Of a DNA stretch of 64,000 bases, positions 1-9,773 are shown piece by piece; the stretch's first letter is position 1, and every line of letters begins with the position of its first letter. The notes below the pieces were generated by a model, which was not told where the DNA came from, did not search any database, and saw only the letters and a program-made list of their open reading frames with translations. Position numbers and translations under genes: made by a program. Source of the stretch: Azolla caroliniana (taxonomy: Eukaryota; Polypodiophyta); the NCBI GenBank assembly GCA_043228905.1, contig JBHGNT010000002.1, positions 27,590,001 to 27,654,000 on the forward strand, read 5' to 3'.

Positions 1-498
1 CACCACATGAATGTGGGTTTGTATAGAGAATGAGGCCGAAACCTAATCTATAGAACCGAAAAAAATGTTACAAGATAGTCTGCTTCATTAATGCATAGGG
101 TGTCATCATATGTGGCTAATATATTTTCTTACATAGAGAGATTTGGTGTACTTGACTCGGAGAGGCTATGTATATATAAAGTTTGTCACATGTGGTAAGT
201 GCCAAAGGTTATTGCATGAGTATGAAGATACAAGGGTTGACATGTTTTTTTCCCAACAATGGTTTATATTATGTCTAAAGCGATTTAAATTATACATGGA
301 TACTTCCAAACATTCTTAACAACTTCACCATGGATTTTTTACCTTTTTCACCTGCTCTTAGGTTGCCACAGACATTCATTAATGAGTGTTCAACTTGGAG
401 AGATTGTGTTAGGTTGTTGCATGTAGTAATTGTTAGTGGGAAGCATTGCCAAATTGTTATGAAGATATATTGATCAAGGTAGGGTATGCATATGTATT
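1..498. other. AT-rich intergenic, nothing recognised
   Basis: No open frame of convincing length and no transposon motif could be recognised on either strand. The sequence is AT-rich and resembles the other intergenic stretches of the window. Confidence 0.6.
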
Positions 499-860
499 TT
501 GATCTAGCTAGTCCTGTCCCACCTCCATTCTTCAAGAACATGATTGTATGTGTAGGCTAAGGTGATTGTTATTAATGTGTTAATGGCATGGGGATGAAAG
601 ACATGATTGGGTGTGTCCATTTCTTTGTATGTGTTCAAACATGTTGGACTAATGTGAGTGTAAAGAAGTATGGCAACTTAGTATCTATCTAGTCATGAGC
701 TACCTCTACTATCCAAGAACATGATCGAGAGTGCAAAGGAGGACAATGAACGTAATTGCATGTGGATGAAAAGACATGATTGGTTGTGTCCATTTCTTTG
801 TATATGTTCCAACATGTTGGGCTAATGTGAATGTAAAGAAGTGTTGCAATTTGGCACTTG
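499..860. repeat. Tandem duplication, unit about 175 bp
   Basis: Two diverged copies lie head to tail, about 499-684 and 685-860. Each begins near a GATCTAG/ATCTAT(C)TAGT stretch, passes through a shared AAGAACATGAT block and ends with a shared stretch around GTGTCCATTTCTTTGTAT and ATGTTGG. The copies differ by scattered substitutions and small indels, so the duplication is not recent. No coding function is visible. Confidence 0.7.
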
Positions 861-933
861 TATTCTATTTTGCTCGGCTCTAAAGGTCGACGACAAGGCA
901 TGGTTTGATATGATCATCAAGAGCTAGCTCAAG

Positions 934-936
<3 letters not shown>

Positions 937-1009
<73 letters not shown>
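937..1009. repeat. (TA)n(GA)n compound microsatellite
   Basis: An uninterrupted TA run passes directly into a GA run. It lies just beyond the 3' side of the minus-strand LINE at 1064-2432, so it may be the simple-sequence tail of that element rather than an independent microsatellite. Confidence 0.85.
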
Positions 1010-1011
<2 letters not shown>

Positions 1012-1063
1012 ATTATCGTCTTCGGAGGTCAAATATGACCTATGAGACCAAAAATATTACATT

Positions 1064-2431
1064 TCACGTGATATGTGTGAAAGTGAGTAGTGACTCTCGA
1101 TGTTCAAGAACTTTACCAATGAATGTTGCAATCGAGAGTGCACATTGTGGTTGTGAGAGGAATTCATGCAAAGATTGGGCTCGATCGAAGAGATGTGTAA
1201 AGCATGGTCGAATATGATCAAAGGCAGAGCATTGTATCAAAGTGTGATACTCAAACTCGCGAACTTGTTTAGGGCAAAGTGCACATACCCGACCACTCTC
1301 ATCACTTGTACCCCAACGCCCTGTTTCACATCGCAATGCATGTGAGCTAAGTCGCATGGAAGCAATGGTTCGAATGGAAGATAACGGTATGGGCTCTAAC
1401 ATGTATGGATGTGTACGATTTCCCCGTTCCGCAAAGAATATGGTTTTGTAGTTAGGTGCAACATGTGTAGTATAATGTGTGAAGCGTGAGCCTCCACATT
1501 TGTCCCATGTCATGATACATTGGCATTGCAAAAATGCCTCATTTACAGAGGAATCTAATGATGCATCATGAAGCAAGTGTCTCGCATCCCATCTACCAAA
1601 CCATTTTTCTATATCTTGCATCCAACCGGAACACAAAATTTTGCTTTTATGCGTCTTTTGGATCTTTTTGCTTGCTTCCCACGCAATTCTAGGAAGTCGA
1701 TGTGAGGGACTTTTTTGAACCTTAAGCATGTATTCAACAACCCTTTCCATGGCCATGATCTCAATGGGAAGCGATCCCGTCTCAAGGAGGAGGAGGGTGT
1801 AGGGCGTTTGTTTCTTAACTTGTAGAAACTTGGTAAGAAAATGCTTTTGGACATTTTCAAACTCTTTCCACATAGATTTAGGGATGCTACCGCCCCATAC
1901 TTCCACCCCATAGAGAAGAACCGGTGTCACCAAAGTGTCGAAAAGATATTTCTTGAGGACCCAACACTTAATATCTCCAAGATTGCATGTGTTCTCAAAT
2001 GCATAGTATGCTCGCTTGCCCGCCTGTAAGCGGCGTGTAGCACATTCATTCCATCTATGATTTGAAGGAACTTCAAGGCCAAGATATTTGAAGCTTTCCA
2101 CACATTCAAGTGGCTCATTGTTGTACATAATGCATGGTTTATCTCTTTTTTGGCTCTTCACAAGCATAATCTTTGTTTTAGAGCTATTGACACTTAATTT
2201 AGTATGCATGCAAAAATTTTGCAAAGCCTTCATAAGCTTTTGTGCATCTCCTAAAGTATTTGCAAAAAGCACTACATCATCTGCATATAGCAAAAGCATA
2301 ATCACAACATTCCCAATGGCAACTTCTTCAACACATTCTTCCTTTGCAAACTTGGTAACCATTTCTTCCAATTCATCAATGCATAGACCAAATAGTGTTG
2401 GTGAGAGTGGGCATCCTTGCTTAACACCAAT

Positions 2432-2432
<1 letters not shown>
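1064..2432 (-). pseudogene. 5'-truncated LINE reverse transcriptase
   Basis: About 455 codons stay open on the minus strand. The protein enters mid-domain at the RT motif GVKQGCPLSPTLF, carries the catalytic box LLYADDVVLFA about 50 residues later, then the thumb-like segment FKYLGLEVP, and ends with a zinc-binding C-terminus (CALC, then a His about ten residues on, then C). This order fits non-LTR retrotransposon RT. The endonuclease and the first half of RT are missing: the frame runs into a GA microsatellite at 2433 and then a SINE-like sequence, so the element is 5' truncated, as target-primed reverse transcription often leaves it. The YADD box is intact. The truncated copy is not expected to be autonomous. 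I am confident of LINE RT, not of the clade. Confidence 0.85.

Positions 2433-2466
<34 letters not shown>
2433..2466. repeat. (GA)n microsatellite at LINE/SINE junction
   Basis: A pure GA run forms the boundary between the truncated 5' end of the LINE and the tRNA-like SINE head that starts at about 2471. Confidence 0.85.
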
Positions 2467-2468
<2 letters not shown>

Positions 2469-2470
2469 AG

Positions 2471-2580
2471 ATGGATGTAGCTCAGTTGGTAAGGTTGCCC
2501 AATGGAGACCAAGTGGTCATGGGTTCAACCCCTATATTCCAGAGTGGCATCTAGTGAAATAGAGATATATATGAAGTATA
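2471..2580 (+). mobile_element. tRNA-derived SINE-like element (plus)
   Basis: A pol III box A match TAGCTCAGTTGG lies at 2478-2489 and a box B match GGTTCAACCCC at 2522-2532, in the order and approximate spacing of a tRNA promoter. There is no foldable acceptor stem, so this is a SINE head or a tRNA relic rather than a tRNA gene. The downstream end is not sharply defined. It faces a second SINE-like head on the minus strand. Confidence 0.6.
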
Positions 2581-2584
2581 TAAT

Positions 2585-2668
2585 AGAGAGGTGAGGAAAT
2601 TGGGTTTCGAACCCAAGACACGGTGCTTGTAGTGTTATCGACTTACCACTAGGGTAAGGTAATTACGA
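2585..2668 (-). mobile_element. tRNA-derived SINE-like element (minus)
   Basis: On the minus strand a box A-like stretch CCCTAGTGGTAAG (around 2643-2656) is followed by a strong box B GGTTCGAAACCC (reverse of 2602-2614). This mirrors the plus-strand head next door. A GA run at 2669-2689 adjoins its 5' side. It looks like a second SINE insertion in opposite orientation. Confidence 0.55.
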
Positions 2669-2710
2669 TAGAGAGAGAGAGAGAGAGATCAAGATCTTCC
2701 TTTCTGTGCT

Positions 2711-3169
2711 ATGGTTGGTGGGTTACCTTTGGCTATGGCTTTAAAACGAAGACACATTGATAGTGGTACATGTGTCTTTTGTACAATGATTGATGAAGAT
2801 TCTCAACACAAGTTTATATCTTGCCATGTTACTAAAAGTATGTGGATAGTTATATCACAACTCTGGGGGTCATTGATTGGAAATGTTTTGTCACCTTTTC
2901 AATGGGTTTTCATTGAAGGTGATAGAGTTTTACCATCCTTAGAGTATAAGTTTGTGTTTGATTATTTGAGGTACTTGGGCATGTGGTATATTTGGAACCT
3001 GCGGAATGATTTCTTATTTGATGGGCTTTTTGGAGTATCTCAACATATATGTAGGATAAGAGGAAAGTTGATTTGGCAGTTTTCACAATTATGTTGTATG
3101 GGAACTTTGTCCCCAAATGAGTTACATTTGTGTCGTTTTGTATTGCAGTACCTTGGAAGGTTTCCCTAG
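2711..3169 (+). pseudogene. LINE C-terminal zinc-binding (zf-RVT) fragment
   Basis: The 152-residue frame starts with a short LP..LALKRRHI stretch, has a CVFC pair followed by SQHKFISCHVTKSMW, and continues into MWYIWNLRNDFLF. This is the pattern of the zinc-binding region that follows RT in many plant LINEs and LINE-derived genes. No RT catalytic box is present, so this is a detached fragment. It is on the opposite strand from the LINE at 1064-2432 and probably has a different origin. Confidence 0.7.
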
Positions 3170-3941
3170 CCACATCGCTACTTTTGAAATAGTTTTGATA
3201 GCAAGGTTTTTTTGTATTGTCATGATAATTTTAATATAAACATGCATTACGAAAAAGAAGAAGAGAGAGAACCATAAACAATGTTTTGGTGAAAGTATTA
3301 AAGTCTCAAGAATTTTACGAGCATGAACTTAACCAATTTTAATTGATTGAGGGGTAGAGTAATTTGGAAACCAATTATCCTCGGAATTGAGGCAATTCTA
3401 CAACATGTGGTGATCTAGGAGCCTATGGAATTAAAGCTATATAAAGGGAAATGTTTACCTCTCTTGTGCACATCTTAGGGATGTTGAAGGTATTTGCACT
3501 CGGTCATGGAGCACAAATAACCATCTACAAATTTGCCTATGGACACATTGACATATGGTTTAAAAGACAAGAGGCGTGGATAAGCCACCCAATTAAATTA
3601 CAATCACGTGAATCAAAGAACAAGCTTTCCCGTATCATGTCATTAGTTCTTTCCCCTATCTTTTTTATGATGATCCGAGGTCAATTGAATGCTTAAAACA
3701 TACAACATTAGAGAATATTAACATAAAGATTAGTGAGTTTGAGCACTTTCTATGGCCTAGATACAACATCTCGACAACACCTTCTACAATATCTATAAAA
3801 AAAGATATTGTCACTATGTATTTGAGTTTGGGGGCACATATCTACGACTCATAGAGGACATGTATACACTTATTCATTGCTCATTATTCGATATTGAAAG
3901 CCACCTATGCTTCTTAACAATAAGAAATCACAACCACACAT

Positions 3942-3982
<41 letters not shown>

Positions 3983-4183
3983 ACACACACAAACAAACAA
4001 ACAAACTTTTATGACCTTCAATGGGTCTTTTTTCATGGGTAACTTAAAAATCTATTTTTTTAGAAGTACTTGAAGAAATAGACAACCCATTAAGGATAAA
4101 AGATGATTACTCTATTTTTATTTTATTTTTTCCAAAAAACAAAAACTCCTTTCATTAATTATAAAATTTTACAAATGAGACGA
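3170..4183. other. Intergenic with CT/AC/AAAC microsatellite
   Basis: No gene was recognised. A CT run at 3943-3979 passes into AC (3980-3990) and then a few AAAC units (to about 4005). The rest is AT-rich without repeats or motifs I can name. Confidence 0.6.
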
Positions 4184-4582
4184 TTATGTACAAATCCCTA
4201 AAGGGACGCGATAGTTCCATCTAATGTGGAAGCTCATTGACTCAAGAAAGGGAGAGGACGACCATTGTTGGATGAAGGCTATGCGTTGTCTTTCAACTCC
4301 CTCGGAGCCGCCTTTAAGGCCATCATATTGGCTCTTCCGAGTGGCTACAATTTCACTCCATATCTCTTGCAGTAACCTTGTTGGATGGGTGGTTTGGTTA
4401 GAGAAGATTCGCCTACATCGTTGTTTCCATAGAATCCAAAGGGTTATTGGGCTGACCAATTCCAACACCTCTTGAGATTTGTCATTAAGAGGAATAGAGT
4501 GGACATTGCCGCTAGAGGAGAAAAGGACCACTTGTGCTTTTATCACCAAAGTCATCCCCTCCTCCTGATGCTCTATTAACAC
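4184..4582 (-). pseudogene. LINE-derived C-terminal remnant
   Basis: The minus-strand frame includes the stretch ITLWILWKQRCRRIFSNQ, which resembles the W.LWK.RN.R.F pattern just after the zinc-binding domain of plant LINE polyproteins, followed by a hydrophilic tail. No other domain is present. This is a weak, motif-level call. It could be the tail of the same LINE family as the fragment at 2711-3169. Confidence 0.45.
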
Positions 4583-7500
4583 AAAGATATCTTATACTTC
4601 GAAAATGTTAGCTCAAACATGGCTAAAAAATTATGATAATTTCACTTGATAAAATAGATTGAATTACGGATTCGAATAGCTAGAGAGAAGATATGCTAAA
4701 CATATCTTACCTCTAAAAATCTATATAATGTCTCGTGCTTTAAGCATAAGGTGGGAATCCCTTAGTTGTAGGCTAAGGTTTTCATCTGGCATTGCATGCC
4801 CAACATTAGAGGGATGGAGCATTGACAACCCCCCTTCCGAATTGGGGGCTTGAAAGAATTGAGAAGAAACGAAAAATGGAATGTAACTTCTTGATTGATT
4901 AGCATGTTGCTTTCATACATAAGCCATTCACATATCAAAGGATTATCTCCACTTAAATCAACATGGTGACGTCCCTTTGTGCAAATCATAGCCTACAACA
5001 TGTGGCACACTTGTTGGAGTACTCTAGCAGTGCAAATAAACCCAAATGTGCCCTTTATATCTCCTTTAGAGAGATTGCCATGTAAAAATGTACAATTACA
5101 AAGAGTAAAAGGAAGGCTGAATTTTGGTTGTACATTGTTGATGATAAACATCATGTCTTATCATTACATTGATTTTACTTGAACATGTGCCGCACTATAA
5201 CATCATTGTCATCTTCATGTTGCTCTGTGGCAAAACAATTGTGACTTTTCCTTATTGGCATTTCAAACATTTCAAGCGTTGTAGCTCCACTTCTTATTGT
5301 TTTGTTATTAGAGTTTTGATCATGGCATATGGGATCCTTATTCCCTTCGTTGATTTATGATTATTACTACTATTATATTTCGATTTTACGTAGATTCTTT
5401 TCTTTTGAGTTACGATGGTTAAACAACACTCCATTTGTAATGGTAGCATGTAATGAAACTCTTGGCCTCGTATTCCTTCCTTCCTTTATTTTGCTCTTCT
5501 TCATTTCTTCCTCCATAATTCTCCCTATCTCTTTGCACATACTACCTTACATGCATGATTGTGAAAGCATTTTTGATGACATGTTTTAGTTTTGGACATC
5601 ATTGATGGGGATATTCTTGTTCTCCTTTCAATGGGGGTTTGGCTCACGAATCCAAGCTTTTCCCTTCCATCATATAAGGTGTTGTTCAACTACCTTGCTT
5701 ATCGGCATCTTGTGGGTGATGTATGCAAGCACAATTTTCCCTAGAGGAATTATATGTATGTCAGACAATCTTATATCAACATTTCACAATCATTTTAGAT
5801 CATGAATGCTTGCTTTCTTGATGATGAAATGAGATAGGCACAATGTTATTTGCATCAGTAAAGGAGATGATTGGGCATCGAGTAGTTGTATTAACCTTTG
5901 AAAAGATATGAACGAAGAAAAGGTGGAGTGTGTGCTTTCACATATTTTTAAGGATGGAACCAAAATGTGGAATGGGTTATAAATAATCTTATTAAGGCCC
6001 GACAACTCTTCTGTATGCTTACAAGATTGTATAAATATATTGGAGATCTCACATGATACCAGATTCATGGAACCTTAGTCTCATTAAGCTTCTACTAAAA
6101 CTTATGTTTCCATCGTCCTTTAAGCAGTGGAGACTTAGATCCATGATGGATGGAAGTTGTAAGTTTTTTCTCAATGGCACAACAAATCAACTTCCAAAGG
6201 TGTTACCTTCTCTTGTTCACCTTGTCATATGAATTTATTTCAAAGAGAGAGGTCATTCATGATATTTTGAATGTACAAATGGGACATGCTCTCTTGTTTG
6301 GCAGACAAATATAGATCCAATGATGGTAGATGATTCATTCATGTCTCTGAAAGTTCTAGCTGATACTATAGTTAAAGTGATGGAAGTGTGGAATATATTT
6401 GTCATTATATCAAGGTTGCATGATTATATGTGAAACTTTGTACTTATGCACATTGTATTGAAAGACTTATTGTTGACCTTGGATGACATGGCATGATTTT
6501 GAAGAAGGTAATGTTTGCCCCGACTTAGGTTACCTTATTGGTGTTGATATGTCACTCCTTGAAATTTTAACTTCAATATTGATTAAAATCCTACATAAAT
6601 TGGTGTATTGGAAGGTCTTTGGCATGGGCATTTGGTACTCGACTCAAAGTGCTACAAGCAATAATGGTTCCCATGGTTCCTTATTTTTTGGCATTGCTAT
6701 CATGGATAAAGAAATCACTTTGATTGATTGGTTCCTCCATTAAAGTATATATGTTATGGAAGAAAGAGTCAAACGTTGCCACATTTCAACTTTGAGACAT
6801 GTTTTCTCTATACAATGATTGAGGAGGACAATCTCAAATTTATGAAATGATAAAACACACTAAAAGCCACCTACAAACTAGGAACCACATTCACTCAATA
6901 CATGAAACGACAACACATACAGGGATAAAGATTTACATCAAACCATGTTTTGGGCGTAAATGGTAGAATAATATGTGTGACTAGTGAAAATGGTTTTATC
7001 AATAAAAGATATCAATAGGTGCAATTTTTTTGTACTAAGATAGATACCCATAATGAGTCCCATGCTAAAAATTATTGAACAAACGGCCAAAACATGTCAA
7101 ACATTCATAATGCAACTGTCTTTGGAACATGTGGCTCTAATTTGGTGTCTTGTCAAAACGTGCCTTAGGTTGCACATCCCATGCCTATCTGAAGACATCA
7201 CAATGGCATTGGCACCATGTGGACGAGTCTAGAGGCAAGGAAAAGTGGGCAAGAGCCACAAAAGAAGAGAGGTATAGACTAAAGGGGGTTTATAGTGTGA
7301 GAGGAGCTAAGTAATGTAAAAGACTATACAAGTCACTTTTAATGAGCAAGAATGTAGTTTTTCTTTCTTGTTCTCCCTTTCTTAAAGCATTAACCTTGTC
7401 CATTAACTAAGGCTCAAAACTTAAGCTTGCATCTTAGGCTTTGGAGTGTAACTTCTTGTGCATGCCTGGTTGGTTTCGCCGCACAATTAATTAGTAGTGG

Positions 7501-8740
7501 TTGGTTGTATGCATATGATTTCTTGTGTTAAAATGTGTTTCGATTAAGCGATTAATCATGTGTGCTATGTAGTTTAAGTCTTCATGTTAATCATATATTT
7601 TGTTATTGATTATAAGAGTGTAGATTGAGATAAGAGGAGATGGTTAAAATTTTACAAAGTGAACAACTGTATTCCTCATGGATTCACTCGAGATTGATTC
7701 ACACACACACACACACACTCCAGAATGACTAATGAATCTCATACAAGTGAAGCAAAGAAGCAATTTTGGATGGATTGAAAGCCATTGAATAGATGCCATC
7801 CATCAATGAGCTAAGTGCAAGAAATAAGGACCCTTGAAATATCGTCAAGAGTTGGAAATGTAATCACAACACCTTATAGCAGCACATAGGTGCCCAAATC
7901 TTAAAAAAGATAGGAACAAAAAATAACAAGAAATTTTACACGGATTGAGCATCCAACATTATTTTCCATTATGTGGCATATACTTTTTGAAAAGATTTTG
8001 TAACAGTCGACAACATTTGTAGACTCAAAACTCGTCATAGGAAGAGGAAAATATGAGGCAATATTCATGCAAAATATGCATAATTGAGTAACATAAATAT
8101 TTTCAAGTACGGATGATCCGTTTCTAACCTACTCCAACAAATATAAGGAAAGCGACGTTCTAACATTTCATGTGATCCAAGCTGAGTTATGGAATTAGCC
8201 ATTACAAAATCCATCATATTAAACAATGTCAAGACATTGTTCATATTGAAGCATAATTCATTGTGTGGTCCTCCAAATGAAGATTCAATGTTGAAGTCGA
8301 AATCGAACTAATGCGAATGGTCTTCGATGCTACTACGACCGAAATGAGAACATATATATGACAACATAACATGTTTGCAAAAAAAGCGGCATGTAATGTG
8401 CCTGTCTCCTTCTTCTTTTCTCTAGTGTCTGAAAAGGAGATGCGCACCTGCGTAGGATATAGACCATAATTCCATCATGTGGGACGATGGACCTTCGGAC
8501 ATAGGGGCGGGGATTTAAGTAAAAGTGTGAGAAGCTCGGTGTCATATGAATTGTGGAGAGTTTTGAGCGACACATTTAAATGCATGTAATGAGATAGCGA
8601 GATTATTGACCGTAGTGCCTGTTGGATGGAATGGGGTCTCTCGAAGAGAAGCCGCGTGGAAGGGAAAGTTGTCGGATGGGTTGTGCCAAAATGAACACAT
8701 GTCTCTATGAAATGGTGGCAACCCAACAAAAATAAACACA
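4583..8740. other. Long AT-rich intergenic region
   Basis: About 4.2 kb without a convincing gene. Short frames around 5169-6743 carry no domain or repeat that I recognise. A short CA run lies at about 7703-7719. Old, decayed transposon sequence cannot be excluded. Confidence 0.55.
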
Positions 8741-9062
8741 TACACACACACATCTCTATCTATCTATTTATCTACCTATCTACCTATCTACCCCCCCCCC
8801 CCCCCCCCCATCCCCTCTCTCTCTCTATACATACATACATATATATATATGTATATGTATATCTTTGTATCTATCTGTCTATCTATTCTCAAAGAAGTTC
8901 TTTTTTTCCCCCTTTTGTTTTACATTCCCCTCCCCTGCAGTAAAAAGCAAAAAAGCAGAACAAGAAACAGAGCAATTATTTCCGCAAATTCCTAAAAGCG
9001 CAACACACACACACACACACACACACAAAACACAGAACAGAACAGACAGACAGACAGACAAA

Positions 9063-9112
<50 letters not shown>

Positions 9113-9115
9113 TGA

Positions 9116-9149
<34 letters not shown>

Positions 9150-9305
9150 ATGTCACTTCAAATGGCCTGCAAATATCTTCTTCGCTCAGCCCACCCCTGT
9201 CTCTCTCTAGCTTTTTTTTGCACTCTGTCTCTCTCTCATTTCCATTGTGCTTTTGTCTGCCTCTCGCTCTCTATTATTATATCGTGTCTCTGTCTCTCCA
9301 TTACA

Positions 9306-9345
<40 letters not shown>

Positions 9346-9470
9346 CTCTCTCTCCTCTCTCTTCTCTGCAAATAACTTCAAATCTTTTTTGCTCTGTTCT
9401 TCTGCATCTCAATCATCCCTCTCCTCCTCCTCCTCCTCCTCCTCCTTTCCTCCTCCCAAAATGCCTTCCT
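8741..9470. repeat. Dense microsatellite cluster upstream of ARF
   Basis: Successive runs: CATA/TATC-type and a C19 tract at 8791-8809, CT and TATA-rich stretches to 8890, AC at 9002-9028, AC at about 9066-9112, TC at 9117-9147, AC at 9307-9344 and CTC at 9420-9446. This is the most simple-repeat-rich 700 bp of the window. It lies in the promoter or 5' leader region of the ARF gene and is strongly pyrimidine-biased on the coding strand, as many plant 5' leaders are. Short frames across it are low-complexity artefacts. Confidence 0.85.
9198..9296 (+). promoter_or_regulatory. Cluster of TGTCTC auxin-response-like hexamers
   Basis: TGTCTC occurs at 9198-9203, 9226-9231, 9285-9290 and 9291-9296, the last two as a direct tandem. 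TGTCTC is the classical auxin response element bound by ARF B3 domains. The surroundings are CT-rich, which raises the chance frequency, so autoregulation of the downstream ARF is possible but unproven. Confidence 0.35.
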
Positions 9471-9694
9471 AGCTATCCAAGGAGCTAATAGATTCCTCAC
9501 TAAATTCTCTTCCAATCCATTCTTCCATGGCCATTCACTCTCCCAACCCTAACTGCTGATCCACTTCCAAAATTCCTCACTCCAATCATCAATGTCTTCA
9601 TAAACACCAACAACAAACAACCAACCACCTCTCCACCATTTTACATACATACTACTAGCTTAAGCTAACCTTCCAATTCCACCATTCATTTAAA

Positions 9695-9716
9695 CCCCCC
9701 CCCCCCCCCCCCCCCC
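9695..9716. repeat. C22 homopolymer in ARF 5' leader
   Basis: An uninterrupted run of 22 C followed by CT repeats, ending about 55 bp before the ARF start codon. It is G-rich on the antisense strand. Its length may be inexact because homopolymers are prone to sequencing error. Confidence 0.75.
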
Positions 9717-9773
9717 TCTCTCTCACTCAATCCTCGTCTAAGCCACCATCCATCGGGGACCTCGCTCCACCAA

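Noticed and set aside
2471-2540. tRNA gene with anticodon near 2505
   Set aside because: No complementary 3' acceptor sequence follows box B, and the spacing does not give a normal cloverleaf.
5169-6743. Possible decayed LINE or other coding sequence
   Set aside because: Short frames only, and no motif that I could place with confidence.
8865-9488. Open frame of 207 codons upstream of the ARF
   Set aside because: It is made of microsatellite translations (poly His-Thr, Leu-Ser) and has no domain; it lies in the ARF leader or promoter.
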